Under the pieces are notes generated by a model. It was not told the DNA's origin and searched no databases. It saw only the letters and a program-made list of their open reading frames with translations. 64,000 bases of DNA, taken from NCBI RefSeq assembly GCF_034702125.1, contig NC_085868.1, forward strand, positions 42,674,888 to 42,738,887. The letters run 5' to 3'. Below, one piece after another: positions 1 to 11,354 of the stretch; position 1 is the first letter of the stretch, and each line of letters begins with the position of its first letter. The stretch comes from Engraulis encrasicolus (taxonomy: Eukaryota > Chordata > Actinopteri > Clupeiformes > Engraulidae). The position numbers and the translations under genes are program-made.

Positions 1-119
1 CCTTAGTTAAGTATTAGGTTATAGCTACTTTACTGTTAATTATGGCCCCTTATTTGGAAGTGTTACCCAATTCTGTAACATTGTTTACCAATAAAACTTA
101 GCCTCCAAAATGTAAAATC

Positions 120-120
<1 letters not shown>

Positions 121-199
<79 letters not shown>
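121..199. repeat. (AT)n-(AC)n microsatellite
   Basis: A short AT dinucleotide run passes directly into a long AC run, then returns to a short TATATA tract. This is a compound microsatellite. The preceding 120 bases are AT-rich and hold nothing I recognise. Confidence 0.97.
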
Positions 200-203
<4 letters not shown>

Positions 204-313
204 TATATACACAAACAATCACATAGATAACTGTGAAAATGATTTGTAGACACCATGATCCAAGGACAACATGACCATTTGATCTTCAAAGGTCAGTTTC
301 ATTAGGTGCATTG

Positions 314-442
<129 letters not shown>

Positions 443-643
443 ATGCAACCCCCTTTTTACCCACTCTCTCACCCCCCAATGGATTACAGTTGAGATGCCA
501 GTTGTTGGCTTCACTGAGAGATATGGGGTCTTCCAAATGTTCACACAGAGGGATAGATCATTTGTCATCTGACATATGCACTTTGGAAACTTGATATAAC
601 GGACACATGTTTTGAGCAGCTGCTTCCACATCTGCTGGTGAGT

Positions 644-682
644 GGGAGGAGGAGGAGGAGGAGGAGGAGGAGGAGGAGGAGG
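644..682. repeat. (GGA)n microsatellite
   Basis: Trinucleotide GGA run of about 13 units. The flanks from 440 to 643 and from 683 to about 1083 hold no recognisable gene or repeat. Confidence 0.95.
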
Positions 683-1083
683 CTCAAGGTTGATCCCTTG
701 GAAATGTGGCAATGAGGTTTTCCTGGGTGAGAACAAGGAACACAGCTTTATGGAAGATGCCACTACCTCTCAGTTGACTATAGTGCCAGTTTTTTTTGCT
801 GAAAAGTTTACCTCAGGGGTTACGGATCTAGCTTCAGTACAAAACAGGACATTTGGTGTACCTCACCACCCAACTCCAACGCTAAAGCTGCCTGCTGATA
901 TGAACGTACTGCTATAGCTTCCAGTCTCTCATATCAACACCACAATCATTCACCAACTTTTCAGAGGACAGGTCTTTACCTGCAGCCTCTCTCTTTTTTG
1001 TGACGACTCACAGAATCATCCTTGACAAGAAGAGGAAGAGAAACTTCCCCTAGTCAGCAGGTTTAAAGTCCCCGTCGCAGCAG

Positions 1084-1180
1084 CAGGGCTGGACTGACCA
1101 TCTGGCATAGCAGGCATTTCCTGGTGGGCCCCCCCCCCCATATTTTTGAACTTTTTTTTCTGAAAATAGGGGCCCTGGAG
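1084..1180 (+). mobile_element. hAT-like MITE fragment, family CAGGGCTGGACTGG
   Basis: It begins with CAGGGCTGGACTGACC and continues with the 'catctggcatagcaggcattt' type core and a 'gaaaataggggccc' segment, both shared with the copies near 15.4, 18.9, 20.1 and 35.3 kb. The right inverted terminus is not found, so this copy is truncated. Confidence 0.7.
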
Positions 1181-1342
1181 GGTGCAGTACATTCTGATGG
1201 GTGCCTAGTCATGCCTAGAGCTACTGTATGCTGAAGAGCTGGTAGGAGCAGCAGGAGAGGAGGTTGTCTTTGAGGAAGACCTAGAGTCCTTTTTTTGTCA
1301 GTAGTCATCTTTCGCTGTTTGTTGAATGTAGGCACGCTCCCG

Positions 1343-1366
1343 CTCTCTCTCTCTCTCTCTCTCTCT
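1343..1366. repeat. (CT)n short microsatellite
   Basis: About 12 CT units. Confidence 0.9.
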
Positions 1367-2061
1367 TGAGTGTAAAACTCGTTCTCTGTTGTGCCCCATC
1401 GACCTGCAAAGTCAGGTGTTGAGCTATGCTAATAAAAAAAGAAGAAAAAATGACCCGATCACTAAGTTTTGGACATCAACAAGCAAGTGTTGCAAGTGTT
1501 TCCAAAATGCAAGTGGATCAAGAGTCCTTGAGGAAATTCAAAGCTGTGTATGCTTCTGGTCTGTTTTCATGTTTTTCACGCGATGTTTTCCATGTTTCAG
1601 CATTTGTAAAGTTGAACCTAATAAATAATTAGTGGATCTTTTTACTTAGTCATTAAACTGATGTATGACCATGAAACTCTTTCATAATACCAAACTTATT
1701 TTATTTACAAGAATCGTATTTACAAGACTCTGCCCTGATAATAATAATAAATGAGCACACGTTTGGGCGATTTCATTTATTTAAACCACATCTTTTCTCA
1801 ACTCACCATTTTCTCAAGACGAAGTTCCCTCTTTTCATGTAGTTTTTGACATTCTAAATATATCAACTATTTTTTTTAATCTGATGTAAATTATTCATTT
1901 CATCTTTATGTGTGAGTTCACTAGCTCGGTGAAACATTGGGTAAATGAATGGAGTCCTCTCCTCTTTCACAACCTGGTTAAAATTACATAGGCCCAATAA
2001 TGATTATGGCACTACACTACATTACAATTTGCAGACTCTTTTATCTAAAACAGTTTACAGT
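1367..2061. other. Unannotated AT-rich stretch
   Basis: There are overlapping open frames of 60-80 codons near 1389-1632. One frame is rich in Lys and Arg at its start. I recognise no family, see no splice context and treat them as chance. The rest is AT-rich single-copy-looking sequence. Confidence 0.5.
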
Positions 2062-2232
2062 TAGAAGAAGAAAGCCCAACTGGGAAAATCCAACTCCCAT
2101 TGCCATTGTGACACAGCTCTCCACAGCACACAAGTGAACACTGTACACAACAAAATTGCATTTTTGCCTCACCCGTGCAAGGGGGCAGCCCCCAAAGACC
2201 ACCTTCTTATCTATTAGGCCACAGCTGTCCCT
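2062..2232 (-). mobile_element. tRNA-derived SINE (family A), partial, minus strand
   Basis: Read on the minus strand this matches the tail of the SINEs at 5308, 36684 and 40252: the 'acaatggcaatgggagttgg' tract, the GCATAAATGC-like/GCAAAAATGC segment and the 'gggggctgccccc' block. A short piece of the tRNA-like head survives at 2205-2232, so the middle is deleted. Confidence 0.75.
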
Positions 2233-2350
2233 GATGTTTTTAATTCCGAATTAATAATTCCGAATTAAATAGTTCCGTCGAGTTCCCTTTGATCTTTCAG
2301 TTTTTACATGACGTTTTCAAAGCGGAATTAAGCTTTATTCAGAATTAAAA
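2233..2350. mobile_element. MITE fragment with TTCCGAATTAA motifs
   Basis: It contains repeated AATTCCGAATTAA units and a 'tacatgacgtttt...gcggaattaag' segment that resembles the termini of the MITEs at 16,651 and 35,688. Ends are not defined; it may be a relative rather than the same family. Confidence 0.4.
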
Positions 2351-2384
2351 ACCCAGTATCTTCATTTGGATTGACATATGCACA

Positions 2385-2549
2385 CAGGGGCGTAGCACCA
2401 AATTTGGGGCCCCAGGAACAACCTCTTTCATGGGCCCCCAAGAATACTTTCCATGGAACATTTTCCATAGGAGGGCCCCCAGGGGCCCCCCAGGTGGGCT
2501 GGGCCCTAAGAATGAGTCAGGGTTTTCCCCAACCTGTTTGATGCCACTG
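2385..2549. mobile_element. hAT-type MITE with 8-bp TSD
   Basis: The left terminus CAGGGGCGTAGCACC pairs with a right terminus ending GATGCCACTG. It is flanked by TATGCACA (2377-2384) and TACGCACA (2550-2557), a 7/8 match that fits an 8-bp hAT target duplication. The inside is unusually rich in GGGCCCC blocks. Confidence 0.8.
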
Positions 2550-2845
2550 TACGCACACACGCATGCACGAACACACGCACGCATGCAAGACACACAGGGA
2601 TGACACGAATGCATGGCTTTTCATTCATTTACTTCTCATTATGTCATTGTTAACAGTCATCCAGGGGTGATTTACGTTCCGTGGCACCGTTGAGACAGGT
2701 GACAGGAATGACGCAACTAGACACAGATATAATAAAGCAACACAGCTTGACGGGACAGCTCAACTTTGTAAGCAGGGTTTTTAAGTCAATGTGGACATGA
2801 ACTGTGGGAGTGGCGAGGGTCAAATCTAGGCAAAACGTAAACATT
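2550..2845. other. CA-rich tract and unannotated sequence
   Basis: An imperfect (CA/CG)n tract covers about 2550-2600. The remainder up to the SINE has no recognisable feature. Confidence 0.6.
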
Positions 2846-3062
2846 GGGTGCTAACGGTAGGGCATTTGTCTGCTACACGGCCGACCTGGGTTCGATTCCG
2901 ACCTGGGCCCTTTGCCGACTCTTTCCTGTCTCTTTCTCCCAACTTGCTTCCTGTCACCACATTCACTGTCCTATCTCGTATATGGGTCATTCTATGTTTC
3001 CAGTGTGCTTTTGGCAAACGCAAAATGTCAATTATCACTATCACTTTTCTCAAATAAATGAC
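2846..3062 (+). mobile_element. tRNA-derived SINE (family B)
   Basis: The tRNA-like head has an A-box-like start at about 2848 and a clear B box GGTTCGATTCC at 2889-2899. It is followed by the 'ctttcctgtctctttctcc' tract and a 'ctgtcctatct' segment, ending with an AT-rich tail near 3055. A second, 5'-truncated copy lies at 60,605. The head lacks the folding expected of a working tRNA, so I call it a SINE and not a tRNA gene. Confidence 0.85.
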
Positions 3063-3250
3063 CTAGATATTTACATAGTGTATAGGCCTATATTTAAGTT
3101 TCCAAACAAACGAATAACAATTTAATAAATACTCTAATGAAAGCGAACATTTGCTTGATTATTTTGTTATTGCAGCTGAGGAGGCACGAGTCCTACTGTA
3201 AAGTACTCTTCCAAAAAAAAATCCCTTAATCAGAATCAAGTTAAATTCAT

Positions 3251-3320
<70 letters not shown>
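3251..3320. repeat. (CT)n microsatellite
   Basis: Uninterrupted CT run of about 35 units. Confidence 0.97.
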
Positions 3321-3322
<2 letters not shown>

Positions 3323-3324
3323 CA

Positions 3325-3630
3325 GGTTTTTCATTTTGACATTTACACCAATACAGAGTTTCTCCAGCTTATTATCTTAATATAATCATGTTCATACCAA
3401 ATCTGCTCTTCTTTCTTCTGCCTCTTTGCCTCATTGAAAGTACTTGGGTCAGGATGCCTCAACCAAGTTCATCTCTACCACCGTCTGCAGCCATAGGTTT
3501 TCTTTTGACATTTACACCAAAGAACAGAATCTCCGGCCTATGTTCATTAAGTACCCCTGATCACACCAAATCCCCTCTTTCCTCTAGCCCGTTAAGAGGC
3601 ATTGAAAGCACTTGGGTCAGGATGCCTTAA
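3325..3630. repeat. Tandem duplication, about 170-bp period, two copies
   Basis: Copy 1 (about 3325-3465) and copy 2 (about 3496-3629) share 'ttttgacatttacaccaa' near the start and 'cttgggtcaggatgcct' at the end. Divergence and small indels show the duplication is old. Confidence 0.8.
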
Positions 3631-4160
3631 ATTTATAAGGGGGTGGGCTGGTGGGCCGACTGTTCAGCTTAAGCCACCATTTCATGAGGGCAAGAAAGAA
3701 AAGGCTATTTTGTCACACACTCTCTGCAATCAATACAATCCCTGCTTTCAGAGGCAAAAAAAGGATTGGTCATTGCAATAAGGCCTTCAGACTTGGTGGG
3801 AGCGGAAGAGGAAGGGGTGGTGTGTGGCTTGGATGGGAGGATTGCAGATGGAAGAGGAAGGGGTGGTGTGTTCACACAAAGTAATGAAACGTTTATGCTT
3901 ACTGTACACTTTTTTATTAATGTACCTCAACTGCCTTTTACACATTCATTCAATTGCTTCTGGGATTCTGTGTATTTTTTTATCTCGTCTTTTTTCTGTG
4001 TCTTTCTTTCATGAAAGTGCTTTGCAATGTGTAGCAATTTATTACACTGCTGACTTTTATTGTGCATCAGCTCAACGCCTGAGGGAATATTGAAGTGTTT
4101 CGTAAGTGAGTGCCATACAGAGATAGTCAGCCATCATATCGCCCCTATCTCCTCTCCTGC
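3631..4160. other. Unannotated; small internal repeat
   Basis: A purine-rich 22-bp segment ending GGGGTGGTGTGT occurs twice, at about 3804 and 3850. Nothing else is recognised. Confidence 0.5.

Positions 4161-4230
<70 letters not shown>
4161..4230. repeat. (GT)n microsatellite ending in (GA)n
   Basis: GT run of about 32 units followed by a short GA run. Confidence 0.97.
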
Positions 4231-4231
<1 letters not shown>

Positions 4232-4340
4232 TTAATCTTAAAAGCAGGTATAAATTGTGACCAGAGCGCTCAAACAAAACTGTTGATTAATAGGTATCAT
4301 AAAAAAACAACACAGAGACTGCATGTGGTGATACCCCCTT

Positions 4341-4369
4341 ACACACACACACACACACACACACGCACG

Positions 4370-4429
<60 letters not shown>
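4341..4429. repeat. (CA)n microsatellite with CG interruptions
   Basis: Long CA run, interrupted once by GCACGCACGCAC. It lies 110 bp from an opposite-phase GT run, so the two could pair as a loose hairpin. Confidence 0.97.
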
Positions 4430-4432
<3 letters not shown>

Positions 4433-5307
4433 TTTCAAAGTCTTACAATTATGCTTGGGCCAAAGTAAAATAAACAAGTATACAATAACAAATGTACAGT
4501 CTATTCCAAAACTGCAGACTATTTGTGACTGTTTTCAGTGTGCGGCTCACAAAGGCCAGAAACACCTCTGCTTTATTTCATAGCCTTATTCCCTCACAAG
4601 CCGGGAATCATGGACATGCATTGGTTTATGAACTAGGGAAACAATCTTTGAGGTGAGGTAGACAGGGATTACTAAAATAACAACGCAGATCATTGGATAG
4701 TTAAGACAATGGAAACTGTGAAGTGTTTCAATCGATTGACTTTTTTGGCATGGTACATCTGTCAAAAATAAAGTGGTCTCAGTAAATACCTGCAAGCAGT
4801 AGGTAATTGCTTTTGAGATGATATGAACAGTTTTGATTAGACCAGTCTAAACGGTGCCCGAGGGAGAGAAAAGAATGCTGTTTTTTCCCCATGAAAAAAA
4901 ATACTATTGATCCTTACCCTACCCACCGAATGAAGCCCAGGATATGATTTTAGAAAAAAAAAATCATGCTTTGTTCAAATAATAGGTTGCACATATTGGT
5001 TTTATGTCATCCTGAATGAACCAACTCTCTCTCAAATAAAACGATCTAGTCATGGCCATGGTCGTAACTACCATTGAGTACACAGAGTTCATGTCCTCTG
5101 TATTTTTTTCAAAAATGTCAAATTTATCTATGATGAAAATCGTTCTATGATCAACAATGGTAAATTCAGTCTGTATACCCCACCCCCATTTATTCTCAAG
5201 GCAGTAATTCATGACAAAGAACTTAAGACTTTGACTGAAACATTGTAAATGTACAGCATGCAGTACAGCCCACATTTCACCTCGTATTTGACAATGTCTC
5301 GTTATGG
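4430..5307. other. Unannotated
   Basis: AT-rich sequence without repeat families or coding signals that I can support. Confidence 0.5.
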
Positions 5308-5640
5308 CCCTCGTCATGGGTAAGTGGTTAGGGCGTGAGACTTGTAGCCCAAAGGTTGCTGGTTTGATACCTGACCTGCCAGGTTGGTGGGTGGAATAAT
5401 TAACCAGTGCTTTCCCCCATCCTCCTCCATGACTGAGGTACCCTGAGCCTGGTTCCGTCCCGCCGCACTGCTCCCTTTTGGGCGCCATTGGGGGCTGCCC
5501 CCTTGTACAGGTGAGGCATAAATGCAATGTTGTTGTGTGCAGTGTGCTCTTGTGTGCTGCGGAATGCTGTGCCACAATGACAATGGGAGTTGGAGTTTCC
5601 CAGTTCAGCTTCTACTTTCACTTCACTTCACTGAAGTGCA
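5308..5640 (+). mobile_element. tRNA-derived SINE (family A), most complete copy
   Basis: The head has an A-box-like GGGTAAGTGGTTAGGGC and a B box GGTTTGATACC. The body carries CCATGACTGAGGTACCCTG, a CCCTTTTGGGCGCCATT block, 'ggcataaatgcaatg', and 'caatgacaatgggagttgg'. It ends in a run of CACTT units. Other copies are at 2062 (minus, deleted), 36,684 (5'-truncated) and 40,252. Minus-strand open frames over it are by-products. Confidence 0.85.
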
Positions 5641-5715
5641 TTCAACACCAGAGACCTACCCCCGCACTTTCTCTTAGGGAGGTAAACTGCACTTGATTGA
5701 ACCCACACTCTGTGC

Positions 5716-5835
5716 TGCATTTCTCAAAGACATAGTTGCGAACTATGTTAGCTATTTTGTTGTTTTCAATGCAATTTCCCTTTGGCAACTACTCAAGTTG
5801 CTAACTGGCTAACAGCTACGCTTTCGAGAAATGCA
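5716..5835. mobile_element. Short hairpin MITE
   Basis: The left arm TGCATTTCTCAAAGACATAG pairs with the right arm, which ends GCTTTCGAGAAATGCA. The repeats continue inward as GTTGC...GCAAC and GCTAAC-type motifs. The 120-bp unit can fold on itself almost from end to end. Confidence 0.75.
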
Positions 5836-5930
5836 TTTGATTGAACTCCTGCTTTTCTCTGGTTCAAGATGTAGCCATGTTGGAAGGCAGCTTGAAAAGG
5901 GGAGGGTTGATCATGCCTAATTAGGCTCCT

Positions 5931-6263
5931 TGATACTCATGAACGGCGTGACGTTTTCCACGTGCGTTACGCCCATTTGTGGGGGAAAACAACCCATGCA
6001 AGTCAATTGGTGGTGTTGGGGTTTAATAAACGAAAGATACGGACCTGTAGACTAGCGTTGTTCACGCGCAACATGCTGAAAATGTGTTGTGTTGCCGGCT
6101 GTTCAAATAATATAGCCAAACAGCCGTGGCTGAAGCATGGAATGTGTTCATTTAGGCTAGCCGATGTAGCATGTAAGTCAATGAGACATTCGGTTTGTTT
6201 TCACCCATAAAGGGGCGTAACGCAAATTTAGGAGCAAAGTACCTGGATGGCCGTTCATGAGTA
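5931..6263. mobile_element. MITE carrying a THAP-like first exon
   Basis: The termini are inverted: the left has TACTCATGAACGGC and TGCGTTACGCCC, and the right has GGGGCGTAACGCA and GCCGTTCATGAGTA. Inside, on the plus strand from about 6072, is an ATG-initiated frame beginning MLKMCCVAGCSNN, which resembles the start of a THAP zinc finger (C-x(2-4)-C). The frame stops at 6210 without the distal C-x2-H pair. THAP domains are known in P-element and Kolobok transposases. I infer an internally deleted relative of such a transposon that kept its first coding exon. No clear target duplication was seen. Confidence 0.6.
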
Positions 6264-7650
6264 CAGTATAGGGAAGACAATGGGCTAACTGGCTGCCTAC
6301 CAAAGCTGTAGGCAGAGAGGGTCTATGGATAGTACGAGAGAGGAATCTCGCAACTTTTTCCGGGTGGTACTGTCCACTCAGTGGCACCATCCAGACAGCG
6401 CAGAGGAGCGCCAAGGAGCGCAGAGGCTGTTAGAATGAATGGGGTGCCATGGAGCTCAACCACAGATGCTGCCATTGCTTTGGGAGAGAATTGGTATCAT
6501 CATTTCATTTTATTTTTCCCAAGGGCAGGGTAAATCCTTTCAAACATCACTTAGTTTGAATGTTTAAACTTGCTGGATCTTTGTACAGTTTTGTTAGCAA
6601 GATGCTAGCGGAGCCTGACTCATAAATGCCAGAGCTGTAAGAAATCAGAAGGACATAACTCCCACGTTATTGTACATTTCATTTAAATCCACATTGGTTT
6701 CTCAGAACTTACAGTAATATTGTCAAGTTTCAGCCGACAGCGGGCACAATTGTCAGTTATTAGCGCCAGCCTTATGGGCTCTGCTGTCTCGACAGCGCTC
6801 CCTAGGTGAACTGCAGGCACGGGTTGGAGGGCGAGATTGGACACTGTATGTAAACCCACTGTGCTGTAGGTTTCAAACACAGGTGTGCGCTGATGTGGCA
6901 GAGGCCAGTGACCCACGTCCACAACTCCAGCTAGAAATCAGATCGGATTGTACCACCTGACCGACATCTGACAGCAGATCGACCACAGGAGATTACCATT
7001 ATCTAAATGTTAATTGGCTTCTTGGAATCTCTCAACACAGACCTTCTCATTTCCCCCATTCTTTCCTGTCTTTCACTCTCACTCTTTTCTCAGTTTACAC
7101 GCCTATTCTTCTTCCTTCGGTTTCTGTTCCCCTTTTAGCCCCATCTGCATGCCTGCCTGCCTGCCTGCCTGTCTGTCTGTCCGTCAGGCCTCATTTGTCT
7201 TTTTACCAGAGTGACTGCCCCTTTGAGAACAGACAAGCTTTACTTCTCCTAAGGTTTCTCCACCAACTTTCTGAACTTTCAAACACCTCTCATCTTGGTG
7301 CAGCTCTGAGCCTTAATAAGGGCCCTCTGGTTCCCTTTGACTTTCTCCATGCTTGGCTATAGCACATGGATCGCAGCCTTCCACTGGGCTGGCACTCATT
7401 GCCAGCATTGCTAAACACCACTAGTCTGAAAGAAACTTTCCATTTAAAAAGAAAAGTAAAAAGGGCAATAATAATTGGGCCAGCGGGAGCCTTTGTTTTT
7501 GTTGAAGTCGGGAGAATTAAAATTTGTTTAAGTGGAGGGGAATACATTGATAAATAAATCCACTGTTGTTTTCATGGAGTGAAGCGATATTTTCGTTTGC
7601 ACACAACCACTGGGGGATTTAGAGGAGAAATTTGGAAAAATAATTGTGAC
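6264..7650. other. Unannotated; short CTGC/CTGT repeat
   Basis: A small (CTGC)n(CTGT)n tract covers about 7150-7185. The segment 7430-7560 is AT-rich, has low repeat content and looks single-copy. No gene is supported. Confidence 0.5.
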
Positions 7651-8003
7651 CAGGGCCGTCGTAAAAATCGGTATGGTGCTCTTAAAATAATTGTTCAAGA
7701 AGACGCTTTTGCACACCTCTGTAGGTGGGCAGGTGCGTAGGATATTATCCCAGTGGGGTTGTCATTCAAGTGTAAAGAAATCCTGCACACTGTCCATTCC
7801 AACATGAAGAAGGTCGGATGACAGAAACAATGTATTAAAGTTTGTTGGTGGAATGGACAGTGTGTGTGTCGGATTTCTTTGCTCTTAAAATAATGAATTC
7901 ATAGACAAAGCCATAGCAGGTGAGCGGAAAAAAATTCCGGCGCGGGCATCTTCTTTCTCTGGGGCTAAGCCCCCCCTGTCTCTCAAACCTAGTGACGGGC
8001 CTG
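7651..8003. mobile_element. hAT-type MITE with 8-bp TSD
   Basis: The left end CAGGGCCGTCGTAA pairs with a right end GTGACGGGCCTG. Flanks are ATTGTGAC (7643-7650) and ATTGGGAC (8004-8011), a 7/8 match. The element is interrupted by a later insertion at 7692-7880. Confidence 0.8.
7692..7880. mobile_element. Hairpin element inserted in a hAT MITE, 14-bp TSD
   Basis: A perfect 14-bp direct repeat GCTCTTAAAATAAT lies at 7678-7691 and 7881-7894. The 189 bp between them end in a hairpin: AAAGAAATCC-GCACACTGTCC type sequence (7776-7806) pairs with GGACAGTGTG...GGATTTCTTT (to 7880). The loop has TGAAGAAGGTCGGATGACA followed by GAAAC. That order (TGANGA, short stem, GAAAC) resembles the core of hammerhead motifs known from Penelope-like elements. 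The class is inferred; the core is imperfect and probably not catalytic. Confidence 0.6.
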
Positions 8004-8548
8004 ATTGGGACGTGTGATAATCTGACATTTCTTAATGTAACTCAACGCGAAAGTCACGCACAGAGTCAGTCCACTGGGAAAAACTTCCTGAATTAGGCCC
8101 TCTTTTGCCTTTCATGTTCCACATCTTTTCATTTACTTTTTTTTTCTTTTCCTCCATGTAGATCCCAGATGTTCCTGTCTTGTGTTCTGTCATCATATAT
8201 GCCTCAAGCTTACAGTGACAATGATAGTTGCCAAATAAAACAAAATCATTATGAGATACAGGAGTGGAGTGAAAAAAAAGTTTTAAACAATACAGTATTA
8301 AACAGTCCTCCTTCTCAAGGCAGTTTTTATATGGGTTGTGTATTTTGTTTATCTCAAAAACAGTTATACAATATATAGACGAAAAAGGGGTTCAGAGATC
8401 CCTGATAATCTATTCTTTATTTGTTTTTGTGTTGTTCACCAAATTAGCACGTCCCGGTACAGTCTGAAGTTATGTGTCACTGAGATAACTTTGAAGTGTG
8501 CCAATTACCGGCTGGATGAACTTGTCAAATATGTCTTTGATGACAGGT

Positions 8549-8640
8549 AGGGATGGTACAAACCGCACCGAAAACCGAAACCGTACAATTCACACACCAT
8601 ACCGAACCGTAAAATGCAGTCCGTGGCAAACCGCAATTCT
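8549..8640 (+). mobile_element. hAT-like MITE fragment, TAGGGATGGTACAAACCG
   Basis: It starts with TAGGGATGGTACAAACCG and continues with repeated ACCGAAAACCGAAACCG-type units, the pattern of a common fish hAT-derived repeat. The right end is missing. Confidence 0.5.
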
Positions 8641-9151
8641 TGTACTACCCAGAAAAAAATATGTAAAACAGAGATTCTAGGAGTATCTTATCCAGTCTCT
8701 CTGATTAACACATTAGCATATAAGACCAATCAGAGGATGACACAATTAAAATCACACCATTTTCACATTATACGCCTATACAAACCATATGTAGGATATT
8801 TAGTGATAAGTCTGATTCTATTAGCCTCTTGAAAGAGGGCATTTGGAACGCTCAGACAGCGCACATCAGCTGACGACAGCTGATTCAACTTGCGCATCAT
8901 CACTTTGCTAGATGCTGAGCAATAAAATCTACAAATTTTAATGTAAAAATGTTCTATTTTCCTCTGACGATGCAATGAAATCTGTTTAAGGCTGACTAAG
9001 CAAGGCTGGTAAGTCCCTTGTAGAAAAAAAAAAACACATCTACAAAACATACAGAAGAGAGATGATCAGCATAGTAAAGAGAGAAAACAAATCAAACCAA
9101 AGATGAACCCTTGGCAACATTGCAGAGCTGTGGACAAGCAGTGGGTGAAGT
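8641..9151. other. Unannotated
   Basis: AT-rich sequence; no repeat boundary or coding signal is recognised. Confidence 0.5.
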
Positions 9152-9152
9152 T

Positions 9153-9547
9153 GGTAACACTTCACAATAACCCTCCATTGGTTAACTAATGGTTAACTAA
9201 TGTTAACTAATGGTGAGGTATTATTATGTCGCCCAGGAAATGGGGGGGTGGGGGGCATATGCTCTGCTGAATAATCGGGATTAATAACCGTGATAGTGAT
9301 GTTGATCTAAATAATCGTGGTTATATTTTTTTCACAATATATTATTGTCATCAGCAAATGTTTAGTAATTGTTATACAATTGATTTAATGATGATGATGA
9401 TGATGACATATCAATGCTTGTAATAATTATAATAATTATTATAGTATTATTCATTACTAATAATTACTATCATTATTATAGTATTATAGATGCACAACAA
9501 ACCATTAGTTAACCATTTATGCGTAAGGTTATTGTGAAGTGTTACCC
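9153..9547. mobile_element. MITE with GGTAACACTTCACAATAA termini
   Basis: The left end GGTAACACTTCACAATAACC pairs with the right end AAGGTTATTGTGAAGTGTTA. Inside are GGTTAACTAATG repeats and their inverse. The flanks are TGAAGTT on both sides (ending at 9152 and starting at 9548), a 7-bp perfect repeat. This end type is abundant in many fish genomes. A small (GAT)n and AT-rich core sits in the middle. Confidence 0.8.
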
Positions 9548-10653
9548 TGAAGTTTGAATAACAACTGTTTCATCATCCAACACATTGTAAAATATATGCC
9601 TAATGCATACAAAAAAACAGAATATGGTCTTAAACTCATTGTGACCTATCGAGAAGGAAAACTAAAATGGCCAACTATGTAGTGTAGTCATAAATGGAGG
9701 TTCCGTGACCAACCTCTGGCAACAATGTTTTGATGATTGATTTGACCTCTATGGACCCTTTAGAAAAGATTTAGCCCCCATGTCCCTGGGCTTTTTTGCT
9801 AGAGAGCCAAATTCAAAATGGCGTCCAACGGCATCTCTAAAAAATAACTTTTGATCTGAATGACCTAGAATCATGTATGAAGGCACTTTTTCATATGAGT
9901 CAACCATGAGGATTCCAAATCTGACATCATTTTGGTTATAAAACTTCGTTTTGACAGTGAAATTCAAGATGGCCGCCATCTAGAACCGTTATTTTCGACC
10001 TTTTTAGGCCGTCACCGCCCAAAATTATCATATTTGGACTGGGAACCTCCCAATTTGTGTGACTCCATTTCTCATGTAAAGATATTGAGAGAATAGCTGA
10101 TCTACAAGCCCAGAATTTCTCACATTGGGAGGCGTAGTGGGCTTGTAGATGGGCTATTTTAACAATGTGTCTTTTTTAATAGACAATTATTTGACAATTT
10201 GGCCGATATTTTAGCATTGTTTGATGATTACTTTGGATGCAGTGATGGTCTTTCACTTTGAGAGTCCTTACATCATGACCCCCCCCCGCCCCCCCAAAAC
10301 AGTGGGTCTTGACCCACAGGTTGAGAACCACTTATCTAGTAGGAAAAACCCTTCACGTTTCACATTTTCCAAGCTTTCTTGCACAGAGAGGCCCGTTGAG
10401 GAACTCGAGGCAAGAGCTGCTGAAATGGAAGAAGTGCGCTCACAGCAGTGATCAACTTGGTTGAAGACAGTCAGTTTGTGAAGCTCCCCCAGCTGCAAGA
10501 ACACTGTGTTGTTGAGGAATGTGTGGTCTTATTCAACCCCAATAGCACATACAGGAAGACGCAGAAGAGCAAGCTCATCTCGAAGATCTCCCTCCACCCT
10601 GTTTTGATTTAAGAATCCTATCTTGCTCTAATTGGCATAGGCATGATCTGGAG

Positions 10654-11015
10654 CAGGGTTTCCCAAACTGGGGTGTGTGCACCCCTAGGGGTGCGCGGCC
10701 TGCCTTAAGGGGGTGCGCGAGCTGAATAGAGCAATGGAGGATATGGTAGTTTTTTATCCAGTATTAATGAACATTAAGTAGTTTTTAATTGTATGGTGCA
10801 TTGTACACTGGAAGGGTCCATCTGAAGTGTAGTTTAATTCCAAGGCTATTGGAAAAGAGAATTCCCCAAAAACGACTGTGCTTAATATGCAGTGAATGAG
10901 CAGTGAATCCATACTTGTGTGGCCATCAGCACACCAAAATATTAGCTTCGGGGGTGCGCAAACCACATTGAAATGTACAAGGTGCTGCGCAGGGTAAAAA
11001 GTTTGGGAACCCCTG
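10654..11015. mobile_element. hAT-type MITE in the left arm, perfect 8-bp TSD
   Basis: The left end CAGGGTTTCCCAAACTGGGG pairs with the right end GTTTGGGAACCCCTG. It is flanked by identical ATCTGGAG at 10,646-10,653 and 11,016-11,023. The mirrored site in the right arm is empty, so the insertion followed the formation of the inverted repeat. Confidence 0.93.
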
Positions 11016-11354
11016 ATCTGGAGGATGGGAACTCCATCAGCAGAAGATTGGCAGACACAGGACGGCACCCTATACAAGTAGGTTGGGCTATGCCCAAAAG
11101 CTGTCATGCATCATCCTTGCCTTCTCATGCTCCCAGTATCATCGGTGCCAATGATCCCTACGATACACTATACTTAACAAAAGAAGACGAACGAGACCTG
11201 CGCATACATGGTAATGCACATACATACACATGAAATTGACAAGTTCCCATCTGCCAAGTCTTTCAAAAGGTTATTGTGTAGTGTCAAAAACAAGAAAAAG
11301 ACTGCACCATTGAGCAGTCTGAAGCTCTTCACTGTTAATGATGGTCAATGACAG

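Noticed and set aside
2846..2920. tRNA gene
   Set aside because: The B box is good but the rest does not make a cloverleaf and it continues into a SINE body; the same holds for 5308, 40,252, 47,736 and 60,605.
4964..5621. 203-codon minus-strand frame
   Set aside because: Its N-terminal half lies over a SINE and the rest over AT-rich unique sequence; no family motif and no support for splicing.
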